From contig CAZAOK010000072.1 of assembly GCA_964486725.1 (NCBI GenBank), positions 1 to 18,677 of the forward strand: DNA of 18,677 nucleotides, written 5' to 3'. The position numbers and the translations under genes are program-made. Source of the stretch: M55B154 sp964486725 (lineage in GTDB: Bacteria; Spirochaetota; UBA4802; UB4802). Below the pieces are notes generated by a model that saw only the letters and a program-made list of their open reading frames with translations, searched no databases and was not told the origin of the DNA. Shown here piece by piece: positions 8,999 to 15,641 of this stretch; position 1 is the stretch's first letter, and every line of letters begins with the position of its first letter.

Positions 8999-9751
8999 AT
9001 GAACGAAAAATTACGAATACATCAACTCCACAAATCATTCGGGCCGAAAATGATATTCAGCGGCATAACACTTTCGGTGATGCCGGGTGAGATAGTCAGC
9101 GTTATCGGAAAAAGCGGCACGGGAAAATCGGTGCTCTTGAAGCACCTTATCGGGCTTCTCACCCCCGACAGCGGACAGATCTTCATTGATGACCTTGAAC
9201 TTACTGGCGCCGGCAGAAACACCCGTGATGAGATCATTTCCAGGTTCGGGGTGCTTTTCCAGGGAGCGGCGCTGTTTGACTCCATGAATATCTACGACAA
9301 CATCGCCTTCGGCATGCGGCGTCAGAATATCGACGAGGACGAAATTGCCCGCAGGGTGCCTGAGATGCTTTCCCATGTAGGCCTGCGCGGAGTGGAACAA
9401 AAACTTCCATCAGAACTTTCCGGCGGCATGCAGAAACGGGCAGGTCTTGCCCGGGCAATCGCCAGGAGGCCCGAGATCATGCTGTATGACGAGCCGACCA
9501 CCGGTGTTGATCCCATAACCGGTGGGGCGGTAGACCGGCTGATCCTGCATATGCGTGACGAATTTCATATGACATCAATAGTGGTAACCCATGACATGCA
9601 ATCCGCCTACCGGGTGGCAGACAGGATCGTCATGCTGTATGAAGGTTCCATCATATTTAACGGCACCCCCGGTGAGATTCGCGAAACACAAGACCCGGTT
9701 GTACGGCAATTTATAGAAGGAAGGGCCCATGGACCTGTCAGCGTTACGTAG
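8999..9751 (+). CDS. mlaF: MlaF-like ABC transporter ATP-binding protein
   Basis: This 250-residue protein is a complete ABC ATPase. Walker A GKSGTGKS is at 37-44, the Q-loop Gln at 88, the signature LSGGM at 140-144, Walker B IMLYDEP at 160-166 with Glu165, and the switch His at 198. FQGAALFDSMNIYDNIAF (87-104) and a C-terminal tail with RQFIEGRAHGP are characteristic of the MlaF/Ttg2A group, which powers phospholipid movement between inner and outer membranes with MlaE permease and MlaD. No MlaE or MlaD is next to it here, which is unusual, so partners must be encoded elsewhere or the system is atypical. The last 23 bases overlap the following amidase gene, so the two are almost surely co-transcribed. 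The symbol is by family resemblance only. Confidence 0.88.
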   Translation: MNEKLRIHQLHKSFGPKMIFSGITLSVMPGEIVSVIGKSGTGKSVLLKHLIGLLTPDSGQIFIDDLELTGAGRNTRDEIISRFGVLFQGAALFDSMNIYDNIAFGMRRQNIDEDEIARRVPEMLSHVGLRGVEQKLPSELSGGMQKRAGLARAIARRPEIMLYDEPTTGVDPITGGAVDRLILHMRDEFHMTSIVVTHDMQSAYRVADRIVMLYEGSIIFNGTPGEIRETQDPVVRQFIEGRAHGPVSVT

Positions 9752-11108
9752 TATATTCCTGTGCGCCCTGCTATTATTAATCGGAATTTCATGTACCGAC
9801 ATCACTCCGCCCCCCGTCTACAACGGGAAGGTTGACCTGTCAGAATACCCCTGGCTCAAGAACAGGAGAATCTTCATCGATCCCGGCCACGGGGGACAAG
9901 CAGGGAAAGACAGGTTTCGCCATGGCCCCGGCGGCATCACAGAAGAAGGGGTGAACCTCACCGTGGCCAGGATTTTGGGTGTCATGCTTCAGGGGGCCGG
10001 CTGCGTTGTAGAGCTGAGCCGAAACGCCGACATCGATGTGTCCCTCGACAGGCGCACCCATATGGCCCGGCAGTTCAAGCCCGACCTTTTCATCAGCATT
10101 CATCACAACGGCTCACCCCGCCGGGTAGACCAGGTGCAGTATCCCGCGGTGCTTTTCTGGGGCAGTGAGCGCACCCGTCCATTAAGTTTTCAGATGGCAC
10201 GTCTTCTCAGGGATGAGTTCACGAAAATAATGGAGGGAGAGGGGGTGGTACTCTCAGATTTCGCGGTATTCCCCGAGGCGGGAACACGGGTATTGAAGAA
10301 TACAAAGTATCTCTGTCCGGGCATACTTGGTGAAGGGGGCTTTTTCAGCCACGAAAAACACGCCCGTCACCTGGCAGACAGGGAATACCTTGAGGCCGAG
10401 GCGGAGGCATACTTCTCGGCCATAGCCGAGTTCTTCAGGAGGGGCATACCTTCCGCGGAGGTGCTCATATCCTCACCCTTTGACGAAGACCATCCCCTGG
10501 AAAACGCCATACACCAGCGGAAACCGCAACTCACCCTGCGGCTCCTCTCTGGCCATGACAGTGCCGTTATAAAGAAGGGTTCCCTGCGGGTCACCCTTAA
10601 CCGGCTTCCCGTAACCTGTAAAAAGGAATCGCCAACCGATTTCAACGTGCACTACAGCGGCAAACTGCCGGCCGGCTATCACACCCTGCGTTTCTCTTTT
10701 GAGAACACCCTGGGGCAGCCATCCATGGTGTTCCGTTCAACATTCTTCATAATCCCTGAAAAGGGCGAATACCAGTCCATGATACAAAAGGGTCAGAGCC
10801 TCATCAATTCAAGGGGTGGACAAAAAGAAGGACTACACATGTTGCTTGCTGCCCTTTCGCTGGGCACCACCGATCCCAGCGCACCGGAAATCACCTGGCA
10901 TATCGCCCGCGGCTTTGCCATGCTGGGCATGCGGGATGAAGCCGACTACTATTACGGCAGGCTGTACCACTTTTTCCCTGAAAGTAAATACCGCAGGAAG
11001 GTACCGGGAAGGCTGCGCACCAGCCGCTTCCCCGTGGACTACCGGGGACGGCCGGTACCAATCAGTCACGAAGACAAAACCCCGCCGTCAGGAACCACAA
11101 AGATTTAA
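9729..11108 (+). CDS. N-acetylmuramoyl-L-alanine amidase (Amidase_3), putative lipoprotein
   Basis: This protein cleaves the amide bond between MurNAc and the stem peptide of peptidoglycan. It has 459 residues. A hydrophobic N-terminus ends at Cys22 (IGISC), a non-ideal lipobox that suggests a periplasmic lipoprotein. The Amidase_3 domain (about 47-255) carries the zinc-ligand signatures: DPGHGG with His54, ITEEGVNL with Glu72, SIHHN with His125, and catalytic Glu202 in GEGGFFSH. The C-terminal half is not catalytic: residues about 270-355 look like a beta-sandwich, and about 365-440 like a TPR-type helical repeat. The start is well supported by GAAGGAAGG just upstream, inside the end of the ATPase gene. 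Pairing with an MlaF-like ATPase suggests an envelope-maintenance or cell-separation role, which is inference. It is distinct from short cytosolic or phage amidases. Confidence 0.9.
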   Translation: MDLSALRSIFLCALLLLIGISCTDITPPPVYNGKVDLSEYPWLKNRRIFIDPGHGGQAGKDRFRHGPGGITEEGVNLTVARILGVMLQGAGCVVELSRNADIDVSLDRRTHMARQFKPDLFISIHHNGSPRRVDQVQYPAVLFWGSERTRPLSFQMARLLRDEFTKIMEGEGVVLSDFAVFPEAGTRVLKNTKYLCPGILGEGGFFSHEKHARHLADREYLEAEAEAYFSAIAEFFRRGIPSAEVLISSPFDEDHPLENAIHQRKPQLTLRLLSGHDSAVIKKGSLRVTLNRLPVTCKKESPTDFNVHYSGKLPAGYHTLRFSFENTLGQPSMVFRSTFFIIPEKGEYQSMIQKGQSLINSRGGQKEGLHMLLAALSLGTTDPSAPEITWHIARGFAMLGMRDEADYYYGRLYHFFPESKYRRKVPGRLRTSRFPVDYRGRPVPISHEDKTPPSGTTKI

Positions 11109-11203
11109 GAGTGACGGGTGACGGGAATACTCAACTAACCCTGAAAAGCAATTGACAATGACTGTTTTTATGTAAACCATGAAGGGTACGAATAAAGGTA
11201 TGT

Positions 11204-11647
11204 ATGGGAATTTCAAAGCGACATATAGATACGTCTGACAGGGAATACCGGGTTGATTTTGATGCCCTCGCGGATGCCCTTGCATCAGGTGTTCCACAGA
11301 TGCTGTTTGCCTGTGTGCTTGGTTCTGCCGCGGAGAGTGGTGTAGTCAAACCCTACAGTGACCTTGACCTTGCGGTTTACCTGGAAGGTGAGTCGTCAAT
11401 GGACACGTATATAGCTATCCAGGATATTTGCCGGGAGGTTGTTGGCCCGGTCCGCTGCGACCTGGGGTTTCTTAATAAGGCCGAACCAGTGTACCGTTTC
11501 GAGGCGTTAAAGGGACGGCTCCTTTTTACCAGGGATGAAAAGCTGTGGCTTGATTTTTATTCGCTCACCTGCAGGGAATATGAAACCCAGATGGTACATT
11601 ACGAAAGACAACGCAAATACCGCCTGGAGGCAACGGGTGAAATATAA
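11204..11647 (+). CDS. mntA: MntA-type nucleotidyltransferase antitoxin
   Basis: This 147-residue protein is a minimal nucleotidyltransferase of the MntA group. GS at 40-41 is followed after eleven residues by DLD (Asp53, Asp55), with a third acidic residue at Asp86 in RCDLGFL. This is the metal-binding triad of the polymerase-beta fold. Known MntA antitoxins AMPylate a Tyr of the HepT toxin and so silence it. The last eleven bases overlap the hepT start, the usual tight coupling of these pairs. AAAGG at 11194-11198 supports the ATG at 11204. A TTGACA at 11152-11157 could be a -35, but no good -10 sits at the right distance. The spacer in the GS-to-DXD motif is one residue longer than the common form; the triad is intact, so activity is expected. 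Confidence 0.85.
   Translation: MGISKRHIDTSDREYRVDFDALADALASGVPQMLFACVLGSAAESGVVKPYSDLDLAVYLEGESSMDTYIAIQDICREVVGPVRCDLGFLNKAEPVYRFEALKGRLLFTRDEKLWLDFYSLTCREYETQMVHYERQRKYRLEATGEI
11626..11630 (+). promoter_or_regulatory. Ribosome binding site GGAGG that sets the GTG start of hepT
   Basis: GGAGG lies inside the end of mntA and ends six bases before GTG at 11637. The open frame extends 102 bases further upstream, but that extension lies within mntA and has no HepT-like sequence, so GTG is the supported start. Confidence 0.7.
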
Positions 11648-12047
11648 CGGCATAATACAAAGGAAGCTTGCCCTTCTGGATACGCAGGTGCAGCGTCTGA
11701 AACAACATACTGAGGGACTTACAGAAGAAAAGTTTGTTGAGGACTGGGTGATCCGCTCAATGACTGAACGTGCAATTCAGGTATGCACGGAAATCATGAT
11801 CGATATAGCCGAACGTATCATCGCCCTTGAGAAAGCGGGACCTGCAGCCACAGCCAGTGAGGCGATGGAAAAGCTGGAAATGCCTGGTGTTATCAAGTCA
11901 ACTGAACCCTATCGTTCAATGGTGAGATTACGTAACCTGATCGTACATCAGTACGAAGAAATCGATCCCAAAATACTGTATTCAATTGTATCCGAAAAGC
12001 TTGATGATTTTCTCCTGTTCCGGGATGAACTGGACAGGGCGGTGTGA
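11637..12047 (+). CDS. hepT: HepT-type HEPN ribonuclease toxin
   Basis: From the GTG at 11637 this is a 136-residue all-helical HEPN protein, the usual HepT size. The active-site motif R-X4-H-X-Y is present as Arg99, His104 and Tyr106 (RNLIVHQY). Arg and His are the RNase residues, and Tyr106 is the residue that MntA partners modify with AMP. Known HepT toxins cut RNA, including tRNA 3' ends in one studied system. It is translationally coupled to mntA by an eleven-base overlap. Its stop lies 17 bases from the end of the convergent MerR gene. Pairs of this kind are common stress or defence modules and are often horizontally acquired. Nothing in the pair looks broken. Confidence 0.85.
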   Translation: MKYNGIIQRKLALLDTQVQRLKQHTEGLTEEKFVEDWVIRSMTERAIQVCTEIMIDIAERIIALEKAGPAATASEAMEKLEMPGVIKSTEPYRSMVRLRNLIVHQYEEIDPKILYSIVSEKLDDFLLFRDELDRAV

Positions 12048-12065
12048 AATTATAAATCCTCACAC
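12042..12065. terminator. Short hairpin between convergent hepT and merR genes
   Basis: GTGTGA at 12042-12047 pairs with TCACAC at 12060-12065 around a 12-base A/T-rich loop. The stem includes the hepT stop codon and touches the MerR stop codon. Six base pairs and no U-run make it a weak candidate for a shared transcript end. Confidence 0.25.
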
Positions 12066-12457
12066 TATTCACCTTCAAGCTTGCTGCCGATCCTGTCCTG
12101 GTATTCCAGTATCTCGTTTCGCAGAATATCCAGGTCGGCGATCCTGTCGTCGATGCGCCGCAGGTGTGAGGAAAGAATTTCAAGGAGGCGCCGAAGCACC
12201 GCGTCGTTGGTCTTCTGAATAGACCAGATGGATTCAAGTTCGTGCATCTCCGACAGGGTAAGCCCCAGAATTTTCAGACGCTTGATAAGCTTCAGCCGCC
12301 TGAGGTCTTCGTCGGTATACACACGCCGCCCGTTCTCGATGCGTTTCACGGAGTTCAGGAGGCCCAGCTCTTCGTAATACCGTATCGTTCGGGTGCTCAT
12401 CTCGCACATCCTGGACATTTCCCCGATTGAATACTTTTGCTGCGCCCCTTCTGCCAT
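12065..12457 (-). CDS. MerR-family transcriptional regulator
   Basis: This 130-residue protein has the MerR winged helix-turn-helix at the N-terminus: YSIGEMSRMCEMSTRTIRYY at 9-28, then GLL and ENGRRVYTDEDLRRL at 41-55. A long dimerisation coiled coil follows from about residue 80. There is no C-terminal Cys cluster for metal binding, so it is unlikely to be a metal sensor. Its size and its position 26 bases after the acyl-CoA synthetase gene recall the LiuR-like MerR proteins that control acyl-CoA degradation, which is inference. The start is strong: a GGAGG (complement of 12465-12469) lies seven bases before the ATG. It is probably co-transcribed with the synthetase and may bind the palindrome at 14184-14203, forming a feedback loop. 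Confidence 0.9.
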   Translation of the reverse strand: MAEGAQQKYSIGEMSRMCEMSTRTIRYYEELGLLNSVKRIENGRRVYTDEDLRRLKLIKRLKILGLTLSEMHELESIWSIQKTNDAVLRRLLEILSSHLRRIDDRIADLDILRNEILEYQDRIGSKLEGE

Positions 12458-12483
12458 GAGGGCACCTCCCCTTAATCTTTACT

Positions 12484-14139
12484 CTATACCCCCGCGGCCT
12501 GTGACTGGTATTTTTTCGCGAACTGGTCGCGTAATTTATACTTCTGTACTTTACCGCTGGCGGTCATTGGAAATTCTTCTACGAACTCCCAGTACCGGGG
12601 TATCTTATGCCGGGCAATATTTCCAGTACAAAATTCAACAAATTCTTCGGCCGAAGAATTTTCCCCGTTTCGAAGCTGAATAACCGCAAGCACCTGTTCA
12701 CCGTACTTTTCGTCGGGGATGCCAACCACGTGTACATCCAGCACCTTCCCGTTGGTAAGCAGAAACTCTTCGATTTCACGCGGATAGATGTTCTCACCAC
12801 CCCGAATGATCATGTCCTTGATGCGACCGGTTACCTTGAAATACCCGTTTTCATCGATGGTGCCCAGGTCTCCGCTGTGCAGCCATCCGTCGTTGTCAAT
12901 GGCCTTGTCGGTTGCTTCGGGCATCTTGTAGTATCCCTTCATCACGCAGGCACTACGGGTCACGATCTCACCCTGTGTATCTACGGGCATTTCATCTCCC
13001 GTATCAGGATCAACGATCATCCCTTCAACGCCGGGAAGCAGCCTTCCCACGGTTGACACCCGCAGCTGTACCGGATCATCCCGCCGTGTCATGGTCATAA
13101 CCGGCGAACATTCTGTCTGGCCGAAGGCGATGACAACCTCTGAACAGTGCATCCTGGTGCGTACCTGGTTCATTGTCTCCACCGGGCATGGGGCACCCGC
13201 CATAATGCCTGTGCGCAATGATTTCATGTTATACTTCTCAAAATCGGGATGACTCAGCATGGCAATGAACATGGTGGGCACACCGTTTATGGCGGTAATC
13301 TTTTCGTCCTGTACCGCCTTGAGTGATTTCAGCGGATCGAAGTATTCCATCACCACCATGGTTGACCCATGGGCCACACAGTTAAGTGTGCTCATCACGC
13401 AGCCGAAACAGTGAAAGAGGGGAACATGAATGAGCAGCCTGTCCTGGTCGGTCATTCCCATCACGTCACCAACCATCAAGGCATTGTTCACAATATTATA
13501 GTGGGTAAGCATTACCCCCTTGGGAAATCCCGTTGTGCCGGAGGTATACTGCATATTGATTACATCATGATAATCAAGCATGTTCTCGCGGGCATCAAGC
13601 TGTTCATCAGAAATACTTTTTGCCAGCTCAAGCAGATCCTTAAAATTATACATACCCGGTGTATCTTCCCGTTCACCGATATAGACGATATTTTTCAGGG
13701 TTGGAACATTTTCCGAATTGATCTTCCCGGGTTCCGTATCATCAAGCCCCGCCACCACCTTCCTGGCGATATCATAAAAGCTTGTGTCCCGATATTCTTC
13801 CATGAGAACAAGGGTGGTAGAGTCTGACTGCCTGACGATATAGTCCAGCTCATGTGACTTGTAGTTGGTGTTAACCGTTACCAGCACCGCGCCGATCATG
13901 GAAAGCCCGAACTGCATATACACCCATTCAGGAAGATTGGTTGTCCACACTGAAACATGGTCACCTCTCTTGACCCCGATGGCCATGAAACCCCTGGCAA
14001 CTTCTCTGCAGGCAGCATAAAACTCTGTGTAGTTTTGACGCAATCCCGTATCCGGATACACCAGCGCCTCATGCCCCGGAAACTTCTCTGTGGTTTCCCT
14101 TAAAACAGCTCCTATCGTTGCTTCTTTATAACCAGACAT
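12484..14139 (-). CDS. AMP-forming acyl-CoA synthetase (FadD/FACL type)
   Basis: This enzyme activates a carboxylic acid with ATP and CoA to an acyl-CoA via an acyl-adenylate. The protein has 551 residues. The ANL-superfamily motifs are complete: YTSGTTGFPKG at 198-208 (P-loop), FGQTECSP at 339-346, GWLHSGDLG with Asp424 in the SGD triad at 418-426, GRIKDMIIRGGENIYP at 438-453, and catalytic Lys530 in TASGK. No signal or membrane segment is seen, so it is cytoplasmic. Sequence alone does not separate medium/long-chain from aromatic or alicyclic substrates. The ATG at 14139 is preferred over the in-frame GTG at 14145 because the AGGAG site stands at ideal distance from the ATG and too close to the GTG. 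It has its own promoter and operator-like palindrome and is followed by the MerR gene. Confidence 0.93.
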   Translation of the reverse strand: MSGYKEATIGAVLRETTEKFPGHEALVYPDTGLRQNYTEFYAACREVARGFMAIGVKRGDHVSVWTTNLPEWVYMQFGLSMIGAVLVTVNTNYKSHELDYIVRQSDSTTLVLMEEYRDTSFYDIARKVVAGLDDTEPGKINSENVPTLKNIVYIGEREDTPGMYNFKDLLELAKSISDEQLDARENMLDYHDVINMQYTSGTTGFPKGVMLTHYNIVNNALMVGDVMGMTDQDRLLIHVPLFHCFGCVMSTLNCVAHGSTMVVMEYFDPLKSLKAVQDEKITAINGVPTMFIAMLSHPDFEKYNMKSLRTGIMAGAPCPVETMNQVRTRMHCSEVVIAFGQTECSPVMTMTRRDDPVQLRVSTVGRLLPGVEGMIVDPDTGDEMPVDTQGEIVTRSACVMKGYYKMPEATDKAIDNDGWLHSGDLGTIDENGYFKVTGRIKDMIIRGGENIYPREIEEFLLTNGKVLDVHVVGIPDEKYGEQVLAVIQLRNGENSSAEEFVEFCTGNIARHKIPRYWEFVEEFPMTASGKVQKYKLRDQFAKKYQSQAAGV

Positions 14140-14147
14140 GCCCACCT

Positions 14148-14152
14148 CTCCT
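14148..14152 (-). promoter_or_regulatory. Ribosome binding site AGGAG that sets the acyl-CoA synthetase start
   Basis: On the - strand AGGAG lies eight bases before the ATG at 14139. It would be only two bases from the alternative GTG at 14145. Confidence 0.7.
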
Positions 14153-14169
14153 TTATGTTTTATTACATA

Positions 14170-14198
14170 AATATATTTATGACTACAGTTAACGTCAA
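14170..14198 (-). promoter_or_regulatory. Sigma70-type promoter of the acyl-CoA synthetase-merR unit
   Basis: On the - strand TTGACG (14198 down to 14193) is separated by 17 bases from TATATT (14175 down to 14170). The expected transcript start is near 14163, leaving a short leader with the AGGAG site. The -35 lies inside the 20-bp palindrome at 14184-14203. Confidence 0.55.
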
Positions 14199-14203
14199 CT
14201 GTA
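14184..14203. promoter_or_regulatory. 20-bp near-perfect palindrome over the -35: probable operator
   Basis: TACAGTTAACGTCAACTGTA pairs at nine of ten positions about its centre. It covers the -35 and the start of the spacer of the synthetase promoter, where a repressor or MerR-type activator would bind. The MerR protein encoded at the end of the same unit is the obvious candidate ligand; this is inference. A ten-base half, CTACAGTTAA, recurs at 18344-18353 at the XRE promoter. Confidence 0.55.
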
Positions 14204-14226
14204 ATTCCATGGCAAACCAGTAAAAT

Positions 14227-14268
14227 CTGTCAACCGTTTTCTATATCCATTTCAACTCAGGTTGACAG
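14227..14268. repeat. Inverted pair of CTGTCAACC motifs
   Basis: CTGTCAACC at 14227-14235 and its exact complement GGTTGACAG at 14260-14268 form 9-bp arms around a 24-base spacer. The same nine bases recur at 18383-18391 over the -35 of the XRE promoter. Possible binding half-sites for a local regulator. Confidence 0.45.
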
Positions 14269-14309
14269 TATGGATTACCATGAGGAAAAGTCAAGCATTT
14301 AATTGGACG

Positions 14310-14332
14310 ACCAACCAATATTGTTGGTTGGT
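14310..14332. promoter_or_regulatory. Perfect 9-bp inverted repeat, TetR-like operator
   Basis: ACCAACCAA at 14310-14318 and TTGGTTGGT at 14324-14332 are perfect complements around TATTG. It lies about 50 bases past the acyl-CoA dehydrogenase stop and about 170 bases before the synthetase start. No U-run follows on either strand, so an operator is likelier than a terminator. The shape resembles TetR-family operators in fatty-acid genes, but no TetR gene is present in this window. Confidence 0.45.
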
Positions 14333-14382
14333 TAAAAATTATATCATTCAGCTACAATCAACTATCCGCCATACAACATCAA

Positions 14383-15546
14383 CTAAACCTCGAAACATCC
14401 AATGGAACGGGCAATCACCATTCGCTGCACCTCTGATGTCCCCTCGCCAATAGTAAGCAGCTTGTAGTCACGGTAAAATCTCTCCACGTTGTATTCACGC
14501 ATGAGGCCATACCCCCCGTGAATCTGCACCGCCCTGTCAACCACCCTGCCCATCACCTCTGAGCAATACAGCTTGGCCATGGCTGCCTGCTTTGAAAAAG
14601 GTTTCCCCTGGTCTTTAAGCTTGCATGCCTTGTACAGCAGGCACCGGGCCGCCTCAATCTCGGTTGCCATGTCGGCCAGCATAAAAGAAATGGCCTGGAA
14701 AGTGGCAATTGGATGTCCAAACTGCACCCGCTCCTTTCCGTACTTCAGTGCCATCTCGTAGGCTCCCTGTGCTCCCCCCAGACCCATGGCGGCAATGGCC
14801 AGGCGTCCGTTATCCAGCGTTTTCAACATCTGGTGAAACCCCTCACCGCGTAGTCCCAGCAGGTTCTCTTCGGGCACCCTGCAGTCATCGAAATACAGCT
14901 CCCCCGTATCCGACGAACGCCACATCATCTTGCCACGCATCTTTTTATACTCGAATCCGTCGGTGCCATGGGGAACCAGAATGCATGATATTTCCTTTCT
15001 CTTGCCGGCCGCACGCATACCGGTCACCGCCTGCACCGTGCAGATGCGGGACATGGGGCTGGTTGAATTGGTAATAAATATCTTACTGCCATTAATGACC
15101 CACTGGCCCTCTTCAAGCCTGGCGGTTGTACGGCTGTCACCGGCATCAGAACCGGCCTCGGGTTCGGTTAATCCAAAAGAAGCCAGGCTTTCACCTGAAC
15201 ATAAACCGGGAAGCCACTCATTTTTCTGATTCTCGCTGCCAAAATAATAGATGGGCCCGATCCCAAGAGAATTTCCCGCTGCCACGGTGGCCCCCTGTGA
15301 TCCGTCTACCCGGGCAATCTCTTCTATAGCGATTATGTAGGAAAGGTAATCCATGCCCGAACCGCCGTATTTCTCGTCCACGAAAATACCGAAAAGTCCC
15401 AGGTCTGCCATTTTCTTTGTCAGCTCAGTGGAGAATTCCTCTTTCTCGTCAAGTTCTATGGCCACGGGAGCGATCTCTGCCTCCGCGAATTCACGCACCG
15501 TCTGACGAAGCATCACCTGTTCTGCTGAAAGATCAAAGTCTATCAT
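14383..15546 (-). CDS. Acyl-CoA dehydrogenase
   Basis: This FAD enzyme introduces an alpha-beta double bond into an acyl-CoA and passes electrons to ETF. From the preferred ATG at 15546 it has 387 residues, typical for short/branched-chain ACADs. Visible signatures are FGLTEPEAGSDAG (124-136), NGSKIFITN (152-160), RVQFGHPI (273-280) with the following FQAI, and the C-terminal QIHGGYGLMREY (341-352). GEGTSEVQR holds Glu368, the expected catalytic base. The frame is open a further 19 codons upstream, but that segment is unlike ACADs, would run through the palindrome at 15557-15575 and lacks a good ribosome site. AGGAGG stands six bases before the ATG at 15546. It follows the DUF35 gene after a 95-base structured gap, so expression may be partly separate. 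ETF genes are not in the window. Substrate unknown. Confidence 0.93.
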   Translation of the reverse strand: MIDFDLSAEQVMLRQTVREFAEAEIAPVAIELDEKEEFSTELTKKMADLGLFGIFVDEKYGGSGMDYLSYIIAIEEIARVDGSQGATVAAGNSLGIGPIYYFGSENQKNEWLPGLCSGESLASFGLTEPEAGSDAGDSRTTARLEEGQWVINGSKIFITNSTSPMSRICTVQAVTGMRAAGKRKEISCILVPHGTDGFEYKKMRGKMMWRSSDTGELYFDDCRVPEENLLGLRGEGFHQMLKTLDNGRLAIAAMGLGGAQGAYEMALKYGKERVQFGHPIATFQAISFMLADMATEIEAARCLLYKACKLKDQGKPFSKQAAMAKLYCSEVMGRVVDRAVQIHGGYGLMREYNVERFYRDYKLLTIGEGTSEVQRMVIARSIGCFEV

Positions 15547-15552
15547 CACGTC

Positions 15553-15558
15553 CCTCCT
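15553..15558 (-). promoter_or_regulatory. Ribosome binding site AGGAGG that sets the acyl-CoA dehydrogenase start
   Basis: On the - strand AGGAGG ends six bases before the ATG at 15546. It overlaps by two bases the palindrome at 15557-15575, so anything bound or folded there could limit ribosome access. Confidence 0.7.
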
Positions 15559-15575
15559 GATACAATTTGTATCAG
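15557..15575. promoter_or_regulatory. Perfect 19-bp palindrome abutting the dehydrogenase ribosome site
   Basis: CTGATACAA and TTGTATCAG are perfect complements around a single central T. With one central base it is too tight for a full RNA hairpin but ideal for a dimeric DNA-binding protein. It is next to the AGGAGG of the acyl-CoA dehydrogenase. The cognate regulator is not known; XRE or MerR from this cluster, or a distant TetR/GntR protein, are options. Confidence 0.5.
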
Positions 15576-15587
15576 CGGGATCAGCAT

Positions 15588-15621
15588 CGGGAGAAGGCTG
15601 CATTGAAGCGGCCTTCTCCCG
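15588..15621. terminator. 11-bp perfect hairpin between the DUF35 and acyl-CoA dehydrogenase genes
   Basis: CGGGAGAAGGC at 15588-15598 pairs fully with GCCTTCTCCCG at 15611-15621 around a 12-base loop. No U-run follows on the - strand, so full intrinsic termination is doubtful. An mRNA processing or stability element that sets different levels of upstream and downstream genes is plausible. Confidence 0.5.
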
Positions 15622-15641
15622 GTAAGATAGGTGTTATATGT

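Noticed and set aside
11111..11125. Tandem GTGACGG repeat after the amidase gene
   Set aside because: Only two units are present, too few to call a repeat array; no CRISPR-like spacing is seen anywhere in the window.
11152..11178. Promoter for mntA from the perfect TTGACA at 11152-11157
   Set aside because: No acceptable -10 lies 16-18 bases downstream; the best A/T-rich hexamers are 11-15 bases away.
11535..11636. N-terminal extension of the hepT frame
   Set aside because: These codons lie inside mntA in another frame, do not look like HepT, and a strong GGAGG site marks the GTG at 11637.
14262..14453. 63-codon + strand open frame in the gap before the acyl-CoA synthetase
   Set aside because: It has no ribosome site, runs into the acyl-CoA dehydrogenase gene on the other strand, crosses the inverted repeat at 14310-14332 and has no recognisable protein features.
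15547..15603. 19-codon N-terminal extension of the acyl-CoA dehydrogenase
   Set aside because: It lacks a ribosome site, includes a regulatory palindrome and does not resemble the family, whereas AGGAGG supports the ATG at 15546.
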